The position numbers and the translations under genes are program-made. The notes under the pieces were generated by a model, which worked only from the letters and a program-made list of their open reading frames with translations, did not search any database and was not told the origin of the DNA. Positions 25,672-34,029 of a stretch of 64,000 nucleotides of DNA are shown here, piece after piece; the first letter of the stretch is position 1; each line of letters opens with the position of its first letter. This DNA comes from Bryobacterales bacterium (GTDB lineage: Bacteria > Acidobacteriota > Terriglobia > Bryobacterales > Bryobacteraceae), in NCBI GenBank assembly GCA_026954325.1, contig JAIXKK010000028.1, forward strand, positions 1 through 64,000. The letters are read 5' to 3'.

Positions 25672-25884
25672 GACTGCTCCCCTGGCGTCAACTACAATCC
25701 CGCCGCCTCCTCTGCCGCCCGGATCGGGATTGAACAGCGGGCGTTCGGCCTTGTGCTTCGGGTAGACCGGCATCGGGTCGGCGCCTTCCACGCCTTGCGT
25801 GCTCCAGGCTCCCGGCGCGGGCTTGTGTTTGTATGCCCCCGTTCGCGGCTTCGCCGGCATGGTGCGGACCGCCGTAATTCTCAA
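25609..25884 (-). pseudogene. N-terminal fragment of an enolase-superfamily-like gene
   Basis: From a TTG at 25884 the frame reads LRITAVRTMPAKPRTGAYKH followed by DPMPVYPKHKAERPLFNPD. This resembles the N-terminal strand and the substrate-loop region of sugar-acid dehydratases of the enolase superfamily. After about 70 residues the similarity stops, and only unrelated sequence overlapping a tRNA-like 3' end follows. The fragment is thus a truncated remnant. The rest of 25672-25997 holds nothing else recognisable. Confidence 0.3.
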
Positions 25885-25997
25885 CTTGCTCTTGCCGGAG
25901 CCGGACGTCTGAGCGCCAGGGGAGCCCTCGGCGCGGGAGCGGTCTTGAGAAAAGATCCGCGGTCCATGAAAGGTCCTCCGTCAGCAAGGCCTGCCGG

Positions 25998-28352
25998 CTA
26001 TTCCATCAGCCCGAACGCCATGATGTTCGATCCCACCGCGAGAGCGACAAACTGCTTGCCGCCGGCGGCATAACTCATTGGCGAAGTCTTGATGGTGGCG
26101 TTCAACGGGATACGCCACAGCGTCTTTCCGGTGCGTTCATCCGCCGCCACGAAATAGCCGCTCGGATCGCCGTAAAACAGCAGCCCCCCCGCCGTACCGA
26201 GCAGGCCCGCCACGCGTTTGCCGTCGATTGGCCCCACCTGCGGCACTTCCCAAACAACCTTCCCCGATTCGATATCCAGCGCGCGCAACACTTTGTGTCC
26301 AGGATCCGCCGGAGCCGGAGCGCGCGCGGTCTTCCAACTTCCCGGCAACAGCCTGACCGAACATTTTTCGATCGCCATGACGTAATACAGCCGTGCCGAC
26401 GGGCTGTAGGAGGTGCCGTTCCAATTGGTGGCGTGTTCCGGACAACTCACTTCACCCGGAGGCAGCCGCACCGGCCGCCCGTCGGCGCCGATTCCGCTCG
26501 CCCAGGTAACCTTGTCCAGAAACGTCTTCGCCAGCAGAAGCTTCCCGTCGGTACGGTCAAACACATAGAAAAATCCGTTCCGGTCCGCGTGCAGCAGCAG
26601 CTTTCGCTGCTTTCCCTGATAGGTGGTATCCACCAGAACATTCGGCACGGTGGCATCCCAATCATGAACGTCATGCGGCGTGAACTGGTAATACCACTTC
26701 ATCCTCCCCGTCGCCGGATCAAGCGCCAGCACGCAGTTCGTGTAGAGGTTGTCGCCGCCGCGTTCGCGGTCATCCGAATCCGGCCACGGATTGCCCGTGT
26801 TCCAGAACAGCGTGTCCGTGCCCGCGTCGTACGCGCCCGTCAACCACGTGGCGCCTCCGCCAAGCTTATATGATCCCCCCTGCCAGGTCTCGAACCCCGG
26901 CTCGCCTTTGTCCGGAACCGTCCAATGACGCCACACGCGTTCCCCTGTGGCCGCATTGTACGCGGCGAGGAATCCGCGAATTCCCCAGTCGCCCCCGGCA
27001 ACTCCGGCCACCACCATGTCCTTCACCACCAGCGGAGCCACCGTGCCGCCGTAGCGCTGCGGCTCATCCCACATCACGACATCCCACACCAGGCTGCCCG
27101 TCGTGCGGTTCAGAGCGATCAGGTGAGCGTTGTCCGTGACCATAAACACCTTGTCTCCGAGGACGGCCACTCCCCGGTTCGTTCCAAGCGACGGGTCCGA
27201 TACCAGGCCTTGTGTACGCGGGCGCGAATAATGCCAGATCTGCTGCCCCGTCCCGGCATCGAGCGCGAACACCTGGTTCGGCCCGGTGACGTACATGATG
27301 CCGTCCACGACGACCGGCACGGTTTCCAAACCGAAATAGCGCATGTTCTCGCGAAAATAAGGCGTATCCGGCAGAAACTGCGCCCACAAGGGAATGGAGA
27401 ATGTCCACTTCAACGCAAGTTTCCCCACGGTCTTTGCGTTCACCTGCGTCAGCGGAGAGTACCGGTTCCCATCGAGGTTCCCGTTGTAGGTGGGCCAGTC
27501 CTCCGGCTTCCGGTTGACGATTGCCGGGAAGTCTATCCCGCCCCGGGGCATCCCCGCCGTCATCATCTCTCGCGCCTTCACTCCGCTCAAGCCGCTCAAG
27601 TACGCGATCAGATTCTCGAGCTCCGCCCCGGAAACCTTCACCGCGGGCATGTAGGAGGCTTTCTCTTCCGTGAGCCGCGCTACCTGATCCAGAGAGACCG
27701 CGTGAAGACCGCCCTTAAGATCCTGAAGAGCGATATCGTAGCGAGTCCTGCCGCGCACGAATCCGCGCAGCGTAGGGCCGCCCCGAAGCTGAACCGTTGC
27801 CAGTCCATATCCGGCGGCGATGTTTGCACTTGGATGAAGTAGAGCATCCCGAAGTTCCTCCACCGTACGGGTGCGCGCAATGGTGGAGAGATCGGGACCC
27901 ACCGCCGTACCATCGCCCGATACCATGTGGCAGGAGGAGCATTGGCCCTTGCCGAAGAAGTATTCCTTACCCGCCGTAGGGTCGCCGGGAACCTTGCTTT
28001 CCGCCGCCGATGCGTTCAGCGACGCCACCAGGCTCGCCAGCCCGTCAATCGTGGCCGCCGGCAGATCGAATGCCGGCATCCCGGCGGCAGGGATGCCTTT
28101 GAGGATCACGTTGCGCACGCTCTGCGGATTGCGCCGCCGCACCCATGGATTTCCCGCAAGTCCCGGCCCCTGCTGCGTGCCGCGGGCATCCGAGCCATGA
28201 CAGCCCGCGCAGAGTTTGTTGTAAGTCTGCTTGACGCTTTCCGCGGCAGACCCGGACGCTGGATTCTGCGCCCACGACGCCGGCGCAAGCCCTAGTAAGA
28301 CTAACGCTGGAAGCGTTCGCGGCAATGAGACGAATCGATCGGCGAGATCCAT
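25998..28352 (-). CDS. PQQ-dependent dehydrogenase with two N-terminal cytochrome c domains
   Basis: 784 residues with a signal peptide (about 1-29). CAGCH (48-52) and CSSCH (138-142) are two c-type haem sites. The C-terminal ~500 residues form the quinoprotein propeller: DWPTYNGNLDGNRYSPLTQV at its start, and blades with tryptophan-docking motifs such as ATGERVWRHW and ERTGKTLWRIP. It would oxidise an alcohol or sugar in the periplasm and pass electrons through its own haems. Haem domains are N-terminal here, unlike classical quinohaemoprotein alcohol dehydrogenases where one haem domain is C-terminal. No PQQ biosynthesis genes lie nearby. The substrate is unknown. Confidence 0.92.
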   Translation of the reverse strand: MDLADRFVSLPRTLPALVLLGLAPASWAQNPASGSAAESVKQTYNKLCAGCHGSDARGTQQGPGLAGNPWVRRRNPQSVRNVILKGIPAAGMPAFDLPAATIDGLASLVASLNASAAESKVPGDPTAGKEYFFGKGQCSSCHMVSGDGTAVGPDLSTIARTRTVEELRDALLHPSANIAAGYGLATVQLRGGPTLRGFVRGRTRYDIALQDLKGGLHAVSLDQVARLTEEKASYMPAVKVSGAELENLIAYLSGLSGVKAREMMTAGMPRGGIDFPAIVNRKPEDWPTYNGNLDGNRYSPLTQVNAKTVGKLALKWTFSIPLWAQFLPDTPYFRENMRYFGLETVPVVVDGIMYVTGPNQVFALDAGTGQQIWHYSRPRTQGLVSDPSLGTNRGVAVLGDKVFMVTDNAHLIALNRTTGSLVWDVVMWDEPQRYGGTVAPLVVKDMVVAGVAGGDWGIRGFLAAYNAATGERVWRHWTVPDKGEPGFETWQGGSYKLGGGATWLTGAYDAGTDTLFWNTGNPWPDSDDRERGGDNLYTNCVLALDPATGRMKWYYQFTPHDVHDWDATVPNVLVDTTYQGKQRKLLLHADRNGFFYVFDRTDGKLLLAKTFLDKVTWASGIGADGRPVRLPPGEVSCPEHATNWNGTSYSPSARLYYVMAIEKCSVRLLPGSWKTARAPAPADPGHKVLRALDIESGKVVWEVPQVGPIDGKRVAGLLGTAGGLLFYGDPSGYFVAADERTGKTLWRIPLNATIKTSPMSYAAGGKQFVALAVGSNIMAFGLME

Positions 28353-28403
28353 TCTGTGATTAGATCACGCCCGGCGCGCCCCGGCAAAAGCATCCCCGGA
28401 AAG

Positions 28404-28865
28404 TTACCAGACAAAGAACCGCGCTCCACTGCCCGCTTGCCGGGATCTCCCCGCCAGAACCGCATCCTCGGGCTGCCTCACCGGTTGATGGCGCAGCGGA
28501 GGCAAGTTCGGCGCCTCACCCGTGGTTTCCTCAATGTCCACCGCCCCGTGGCGGTTCAATACATTCGCCGCGGCATCCACCTTCTTCTCATCGTCATCCG
28601 TGGCGAACACCAACGCGCCGCCACGGCGCAGTCCGTCGATGTACGCCTCGGTCTCCTCCTTTTTCGCTCCCATTTTTCTAAGCATGTGGCCCAATTCGAC
28701 TTCGTATTCAAGCCGCGGAAAGCTCATCACTCCGTTCGGGTCAAACACGCCAGGTTCTTCCACCGCGCTCACGCCATTGCGGGTAAATCCAAGAGCCTCA
28801 ATGTCGCGCACCACATCCCCGACGTGCTCGGCGGTCTTGAACAGTCCTATAGCAGTCTTCTTCAT
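28404..28865 (-). CDS. General stress protein 17M-like (YflT/GsiB-type fold) protein
   Basis: 153 residues. KKTAIGLFKTAEHVGDVVRD and the following ALGFTRNGVSAVEEP match the alpha/beta repeat of the heat-induced stress protein YflT domain (General stress protein 17M). KKEETEAYIDGLRRGGALVF is its second half. The C-terminal ~50 residues are basic and probably disordered. Cytoplasmic, function unknown, usually stress-related. It lies upstream of and divergent from clpS. Confidence 0.75.
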   Translation of the reverse strand: MKKTAIGLFKTAEHVGDVVRDIEALGFTRNGVSAVEEPGVFDPNGVMSFPRLEYEVELGHMLRKMGAKKEETEAYIDGLRRGGALVFATDDDEKKVDAAANVLNRHGAVDIEETTGEAPNLPPLRHQPVRQPEDAVLAGRSRQAGSGARFFVW

Positions 28866-29015
28866 GAACGCTGTCCCTCCTTTGGACCGGCCCGTTTTAA
28901 GAGCCCTTCACTCATAGGATGAAACACGAGCCGCCCGCGATCGTACGTTCTGTTTCTCTCCTCCTTCCCCTCGAAAGCCGTTCCGTGGCATTCTGGATAC
29001 TGATACGTCCGACAG

Positions 29016-29363
29016 ATGCCCGCGACGCTTCCCGATACCTCCACGCAACAGCGCACCGAAGATGTGCTCACGCCTCTTTACAACGTCGTGCTGCTCGACG
29101 ATGACGAGCATTCCTATGACTACGTCATCGAGATGCTGCAAAAGCTCTTTCTGCTCTCTCACGATGCCGCTTACCGGCATGCCGTCGAGGTCGATTCCAT
29201 CGGCCGGACCATCGTATTGACCGCCGAACTCCCCCTCGCCGGCTTCGCCCGCGACCAGATCCACGGCTTCGGAGCCGATTGGCGCATCCCTAAATCCAAA
29301 GGCTCCATGTCCGCGATCCTCGAACCCGCCACCGGCACGGGGAAAGGAGGGCACGCGGCCTGA
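29016..29363 (+). CDS. clpS: ATP-dependent Clp protease adaptor ClpS
   Basis: 115 residues. YNVVLLDDDEHSYDYVIEML and later RTIVLTAELPLAGFARDQIH are the conserved ClpS core, which binds N-degron peptides and hands them to ClpA or ClpC. The DDD-H-Y segment and the hydrophobic pocket region are recognisable, but the last ~30 residues differ from the family. No clpA gene is next to it, which is common outside Proteobacteria. Confidence 0.88.
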   Translation: MPATLPDTSTQQRTEDVLTPLYNVVLLDDDEHSYDYVIEMLQKLFLLSHDAAYRHAVEVDSIGRTIVLTAELPLAGFARDQIHGFGADWRIPKSKGSMSAILEPATGTGKGGHAA

Positions 29364-29382
29364 ACCCCGCGCCCTCTCGCGG

Positions 29383-29829
29383 CTACTGCCCGATAATGTC
29401 GTACGTCGTCGTCCCGGCCACCCGCACCTTCTCGTAAGCACCCATCCATTCCTTGTGATACGGATGTGCCGCGTACTCCTTGAGAATCTCAGGCCCGCCC
29501 TCGAAGGCCATGCAAACTCCATATTCGCGCTGCGTGGCGGTGATCTCTCCCATCACCCCTTTCTCCCCGGCCAGCGCCTTCTTTCGCGCCGCCGCGTCCG
29601 GAGTCGCATACTGCGCCAGCGGCCGCGCCAGCTTCCCCGCCCACACCTTCTTGACCGCCTTCATCTTCTTGGGCCACAGATCCGTCGCTTTGTAGAAAGC
29701 ATCCCAATCCGACTGCGCCGCCCCCTTGATCGAAGTAAAGGCGAAGCAGTGCATCAATTGCTTCTCACCGGCCTCGAGAAAACAAGTGCCCAGCAGGAAA
29801 GCAGCCAGAGTCAATCCGAATTTGCGCAT
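29383..29829 (-). CDS. Secreted stress-responsive A/B-barrel (Dabb) family protein
   Basis: 148 residues beginning with a signal peptide (MRKFGLTLAAFLLGTCFLEA). The mature part starts HCFAFTSIKGAAQSDWDAFY and ends YAAHPYHKEWMGAYEKVRVA, the typical start and end of Dabb dimeric ferredoxin-like barrels. Such proteins are small and often of unknown role. A longer frame is open to 30135 but lacks coding character; the ATG at 29829 matches the signal peptide. It is convergent with clpS. Confidence 0.8.
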   Translation of the reverse strand: MRKFGLTLAAFLLGTCFLEAGEKQLMHCFAFTSIKGAAQSDWDAFYKATDLWPKKMKAVKKVWAGKLARPLAQYATPDAAARKKALAGEKGVMGEITATQREYGVCMAFEGGPEILKEYAAHPYHKEWMGAYEKVRVAGTTTYDIIGQ

Positions 29830-30044
29830 AGGTAAGATTATGGCCCAAGGCCGGCCATTCACGCTCGATACCTGCGTTTTCGTGACTTCGGTCATTGAGA
29901 TCGCCCCACCCCCCGCCCGCTCTCTATGAGTGAGGCGATTGTGCCTGTTGAAGCCAGCCACCACTCCGAGCGCGAAGATCCGCTGGGCATTCCGCACTTT
30001 GCCCGCACAAGGTGTCGCGCTGCTAGACTGCTCGTTTAGTATAC

Positions 30045-30058
30045 TGACTGTGTAGTCA
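30045..30058. promoter_or_regulatory. Inverted repeat at the efflux operon start, candidate TetR operator
   Basis: TGACT-GTGT-AGTCA is a perfect 5-bp inverted repeat ending 4 bp before the ATG of the TetR-family gene. TGACT/AGTCA arms are common in operators of TetR repressors controlling efflux genes. It would let the regulator control its own gene and the TolC-EmrA-EmrB genes behind it. Confidence 0.55.
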
Positions 30059-30062
30059 TTCG

Positions 30063-30677
30063 ATGGCCTTTGCCGGCAAAACCAAGCACGAGATTCTTTC
30101 GGAATTCCGCACCGCGGAGATTCTGCAGGCCGCACGCACGGTATTCGCGGAAAAAGGGTTCAGCGAAGCCACGGTGGATGAGATTGCGGAGGCGGCCGGA
30201 CTGGCGAAGGGGACGATTTACCTCTATTTTCCCTCGAAAAAAGAGATTTACCTGGCGGCGCTGAAGAACGGCGTGGCGGAGTTGGCGGAGGCCACGCGGA
30301 AGAATATGGAGGCGGCGGGGGGCATCCGGGGGAAGGTCCATGCGTTCATTCAGACACGGTTGGAGCACGTGGAGCGGAACCGCGATTTTTTCAAGATTTA
30401 CCATGCGGAATTCGGGAACCTGACGCACCCGCTCTCGGTAAACGAATCATTCCGAAAACTATACCGTCAACAATTGGATGCGCTGGAGGCAATCCTCGAG
30501 AAAGCCGCGGAAGGCGGGGAGATCCGCAAGACTCCAGTGGGAGCAATTGCATCGGCATTGTATGAGATGACGCGGGGTCTGATGTTGCGAAGGCTGCTGG
30601 GGTGGTCGGGGACAACGGTGGAGGAAGACGTGGAAACATTGAACGAATTCGTATGGCGCGGGATTGGAAATTCATGA
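30063..30677 (+). CDS. TetR-family transcriptional regulator
   Basis: 204 residues. The N-terminal helix-turn-helix is seen around residues 30-60 (ATVDEIAEAAGLAKGTIYLY followed by FPSKKEIY). The remaining helical domain is the ligand-binding and dimerisation part. It is the first gene of an efflux operon: its stop overlaps the start of the TolC-like gene (ATGA), and an inverted repeat lies right before its start. It is therefore very likely an autorepressor released by an exported compound. Confidence 0.92.
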   Translation: MAFAGKTKHEILSEFRTAEILQAARTVFAEKGFSEATVDEIAEAAGLAKGTIYLYFPSKKEIYLAALKNGVAELAEATRKNMEAAGGIRGKVHAFIQTRLEHVERNRDFFKIYHAEFGNLTHPLSVNESFRKLYRQQLDALEAILEKAAEGGEIRKTPVGAIASALYEMTRGLMLRRLLGWSGTTVEEDVETLNEFVWRGIGNS

Positions 30678-32134
30678 GGGCGCGGCGGTGGATTGGGGCG
30701 GCGGCACTGTGCCTGGGAAGCGCGTGTCTGGGTCAGGTTGGGGTTCCCGGCTTTGCGAACCGTTCGCGGGGGGAGAACGCGGAGAGCACGGCGAGTGCGG
30801 TGGGCGGGATGGAAACCGCGGCGCGGAATCCCTTTGAGGGGTCGGTTCCGGGCAGGACGGCCAGCGGAGAGGAGTTGGCGCTGTCGCTCGCGGATGCGAT
30901 TGAGCGAGGGTTGAAGGCGAACCTGGGTCTGATGTTGACGGACCAGGGAGCGGCGGCGGCGCGCGGAGCGCGGAGGGTGAGTTTGAGCCGGTTGTTGCCC
31001 ACGTTAAGTATTCAGGGTTCGGAAACTTCAGAGCAATTGAACCTGGCGGCATTTGGATTGAAACCGGCTCCGGGGACACCGTCGGTGGTGGGTCCTTTCG
31101 GCATATTCGATTTTCGAGGCGTGGTGTCGCAGACGATTTTGAATTTGCGGAACATGGATACTGCGCGGGCAAGCACGGAGAGCCTGCGGGCGGCGGAGTT
31201 TCAGGTGAAGGACGCGCGGGATGCGGTCACGCTGGTGGTGGCGGCGTTGTATTTGCAGGCGCAGTCGGGGGCGAGCCGAATAGAAGCGGTGAAGGCCCAG
31301 GTGGCGGGATCGCGGGCGCTGTATGAGCAGGCGGCGGATTTCAAGAAGGCGGGGACCGTGCCGGCCATCGACGTGCTTCGGGCGCAGGTCGAGTTGCAGG
31401 CGCAGCAACAGCGGCTGATTGCGGCGCGAAATGCCTATGAGAAGCAGAAACTGCAACTGGGGCGGGCGATCGGGTTGCCGGACGGGCAGGCAATCCGTTT
31501 GACGGACGCGATGCCGGACAAGCCGGCGCAGGCGCCGGAGTTCGAGGAGGCGCTGCGGCAGGCGTACGCGGCGCGGATGGATTACCAGAGCCTGGCGGCG
31601 AAGGTGAAGGCGGCGGAGTGGGCAAGGAAGGCGGCGTCGGCCGGCCGCTATCCGACGGTGGATTTCAACGGGGATTATGGCGTGATGGGACCGAGCGCGG
31701 TGAACTCGCACGGGGTATACACCGCCTCGGTCGGGGTAAAGATCCCGGTGTTCGATGGAAGGCGGGTGCAAGGCGAGGTGGAGCAGGCGGCGGCGGCGCT
31801 CGGTCGGGAGAAAGCACAATTGGAGGATATGCGGGGGCGGATTGCGTATGAGATCCGGGCGGCGATGCTGGATGTGAAAGCGGCGGCGGACCTGGTGGCG
31901 GTGAGCAAGGGTTCGGTGGAGTTGGCGAAGCAGCAGGAGACGCAGGCGCGGGACCGGTTCGCGGCGGGCGTGACGAACAATCTGGAAGTAGTGCAGGCGC
32001 AGGAAGCGCTTGCCGGGGCGAACGAGAATTACATCTCGAGCCTGCTCGGGTACAACATCGCGAAGGCCTCGCTGGCCCGGGCGATTGGCGGGGTGGAGGC
32101 AAAGATTCGAACGCTGTTATTGGGGAGCGAGTAA
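30674..32134 (+). CDS. TolC-family outer membrane efflux protein
   Basis: About 486 residues from the ATG at 30674. A signal peptide (RRWIGAAALCLGSACLGQ) is followed by two repeats of the outer membrane efflux protein domain: GLKANLGLMLTDQGAAAARG with RVSLSRLLPTLSIQGSETSE, and later AKVKAAEWARKAASAGRYPT. The N-terminal ~60 residues before the first repeat are less conserved. It forms the outer-membrane and periplasmic channel of a tripartite pump. It is translationally coupled to the TetR gene and followed without a gap by the membrane fusion protein. Confidence 0.9.
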   Translation: MRARRWIGAAALCLGSACLGQVGVPGFANRSRGENAESTASAVGGMETAARNPFEGSVPGRTASGEELALSLADAIERGLKANLGLMLTDQGAAAARGARRVSLSRLLPTLSIQGSETSEQLNLAAFGLKPAPGTPSVVGPFGIFDFRGVVSQTILNLRNMDTARASTESLRAAEFQVKDARDAVTLVVAALYLQAQSGASRIEAVKAQVAGSRALYEQAADFKKAGTVPAIDVLRAQVELQAQQQRLIAARNAYEKQKLQLGRAIGLPDGQAIRLTDAMPDKPAQAPEFEEALRQAYAARMDYQSLAAKVKAAEWARKAASAGRYPTVDFNGDYGVMGPSAVNSHGVYTASVGVKIPVFDGRRVQGEVEQAAAALGREKAQLEDMRGRIAYEIRAAMLDVKAAADLVAVSKGSVELAKQQETQARDRFAAGVTNNLEVVQAQEALAGANENYISSLLGYNIAKASLARAIGGVEAKIRTLLLGSE

Positions 32135-33403
32135 ATGGGAGCGGTTGTGGATAAGCAGGAAGAAAAGACACAGGCGGAGGTCCCGGCGGAAAAAAACGGC
32201 CGGCCCAAGGCATGGCTGATATTCGCGCTGTTCGTGCTGCTGCTGGGAGTGGGAGCGGCGGCGTACCTGCACTTCACGGCGGGGCGGGAAACGACGGACG
32301 ACGCGCAGATTGACGGGCACATCCACCCCGTGAGTCCCCGGGTGACGGGGACGGTGGTGAAACTGCTGGTGAGGGACAACCTGCGGGTGAAGGCGGGAGA
32401 GGTGCTGCTGGTGATAGATCCGCGGCCCTACCAGATGGCGGTGGACCGCGCGAACGCGGATGTGGCGGAAGCGGAAGCGACGCGGCACGCGAATCACACG
32501 GAGGTGCCGATCGTGAAGACGGCGACCTCGAGCCAGTTATCGGGCGCGATGGCGGGGGTGGTGGAAGCGAAGGCCGGCGTGGCCTCGGCGGGAAAGCAGG
32601 TGGACGCGGCGGAAGCGAAACTGGCCACGGCGGCGGCGCTGGTGAGGGAAGCGGACGCCAATGCCGGCAAGGCGGCGCGAGACCTCGAGCGGTTCCAGGG
32701 CCTGGTGGCGAAGGAAGAGATATCGCGGCAGCAGTTCGATGCGGCGGCCGCCGCGGCGGCGGCATCGCGGGCGCAGTGGGAAGCAGCGAAGGCGCAGGAG
32801 CGCGAGGCCGAAGAAGGAGTACGGCTGGCGCGGAGCATGCTGGAGCAGCAGAAGGCGCGGGTGGCGCGGGCGGAGGCGGATGCGCGCGCCGCGGAGAGCG
32901 CCCCGCAACAGGTGGCGGCGACGAGGGCGCGGGCGGAATCCGCATCGGCGAGGGTATTGCAGATGAAGGCGGCGCTCGACCGCGCGGAGTTGGATTTGGG
33001 ACATACCGTGGTGAAGGCGCCGGTGGACGGCGTGATCAGCCAGCGGAACGTGGAATTGGGACAGGTGGTGCAGGCGGGGCAACCGCTGCTGGCGGTGGTG
33101 GATTTGGACAATGTCTGGGTGACGGCGAATTACAAGGAAAATCAACTGGAAAACATGCGGCCGGGCCAGAAGGCCGTGGTTTCGGTGGACGCTTACGGCG
33201 GCCGGACGTACAGAGGACATGTGGACAGTATTGCGGCGGGAACGGGGGCGAGGTTCAGCCTGCTGCCGCCGGAGAATGCGACGGGGAATTTCGTCAAGGT
33301 GGTGCAGCGGATTCCAGTGAAGATCCTGATTGAGAAGGGGCAGGACGCGGAGCAGGTGCTGCGGCCGGGCATGTCGGTGGAGCCGACGGTGTACACGAAG
33401 TAG
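32135..33403 (+). CDS. HlyD/EmrA-family membrane fusion protein
   Basis: 422 residues. One transmembrane helix lies at about 27-47 (WLIFALFVLLLGVGAAAYL). The first half of the biotinyl-lipoyl-like domain follows (QIDGHIHPVSPRVTGTVVKL), then a long alanine-rich coiled coil (about 110-285), then the second half (VKAPVDGVISQRNVELGQVV). The beta-barrel domain contains VWVTANYKENQLENMRPGQK. It bridges the inner-membrane MFS pump and the TolC channel. The ATG lies immediately after the stop of the TolC-like gene. Confidence 0.93.
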   Translation: MGAVVDKQEEKTQAEVPAEKNGRPKAWLIFALFVLLLGVGAAAYLHFTAGRETTDDAQIDGHIHPVSPRVTGTVVKLLVRDNLRVKAGEVLLVIDPRPYQMAVDRANADVAEAEATRHANHTEVPIVKTATSSQLSGAMAGVVEAKAGVASAGKQVDAAEAKLATAAALVREADANAGKAARDLERFQGLVAKEEISRQQFDAAAAAAAASRAQWEAAKAQEREAEEGVRLARSMLEQQKARVARAEADARAAESAPQQVAATRARAESASARVLQMKAALDRAELDLGHTVVKAPVDGVISQRNVELGQVVQAGQPLLAVVDLDNVWVTANYKENQLENMRPGQKAVVSVDAYGGRTYRGHVDSIAAGTGARFSLLPPENATGNFVKVVQRIPVKILIEKGQDAEQVLRPGMSVEPTVYTK

Positions 33404-33408
33404 GCGCT

Positions 33409-34029
33409 ATGTACCGGGTATTGACGGTGGCGCGGGAGTTCGGGAGCGGCGGAGCGAGCATCGCCAAACTGGCGGCGGAGCGGCTGGGGTGGAAGTTGCT
33501 CGACAACGCGCTGGTGATGCAGATTGCGGCGGCGGCGCGGGTGGAGCCGGAACTGGCTCGGCGGTTCGATGAGCAGGTGGATGGCTGGCTGCACAGGGTG
33601 AGCCGGCTCGCGCTTTGGCAGGGCGGGTTTGAAGGCGTGGCGGCGCCGGATGCGGCGAATGTGTTTGACGCGCGGACACAGGCGTCGCTGGCGGCGAACC
33701 TCATCCGGGAGGCGCGCCGGCAGGGCGAGTGCGTGGTCGTGGGAAGAGCGGGACAGTGCATTTTGCAGGGCGAGGCGGATGCGTTCCATGTGTTCGTGTA
33801 TGCGCCGTGGCGACAGAAGGTGGCGCGCGTAAGGAAGCGTGTGGGGGAGCGAGTGGACCCGGCGGAGTTGATCCGGACGACGGACCGGATGCGGAATGAG
33901 TACGTGCGGCTCAACTACGGGTGCGACTGGAAGGACCCGCACATGTACCACCTGATGGTGAGTTCCTGCATCGGGGAAGAGACGGCGGCGGCGGCGATCC
34001 TCGCGGCGATGCGGGGGTTCGGGCGATGA
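33409..34029 (+). CDS. Cytidylate kinase-like family protein
   Basis: 206 residues. VLTVAREFGSGGASIAKLAA is the P-loop region of cytidylate kinase-like proteins (PF13189), and CVVVGRAGQCIL a following conserved strand-loop. WRQKVARVRKRVGERVDPAE is the arginine-rich lid. It lacks the usual length and organisation of Cmk itself. It sits between the EmrA-like and EmrB-like genes, 5 bp after one and overlapping the other by ATGA, so it is clearly part of the operon. Whether it phosphorylates a nucleotide or the pump's substrate is unknown. Confidence 0.82.
   Translation: MYRVLTVAREFGSGGASIAKLAAERLGWKLLDNALVMQIAAAARVEPELARRFDEQVDGWLHRVSRLALWQGGFEGVAAPDAANVFDARTQASLAANLIREARRQGECVVVGRAGQCILQGEADAFHVFVYAPWRQKVARVRKRVGERVDPAELIRTTDRMRNEYVRLNYGCDWKDPHMYHLMVSSCIGEETAAAAILAAMRGFGR

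Noticed and set aside
25609..25710. tRNA gene, in particular selenocysteine tRNA (selC), on the minus strand
   Set aside because: The 3' half resembles a T-arm and acceptor end and contains TCA at a plausible distance, but no 5' acceptor strand (GGTGGAC type) lies upstream, the anticodon stem does not pair and the T-stem has a mismatch.
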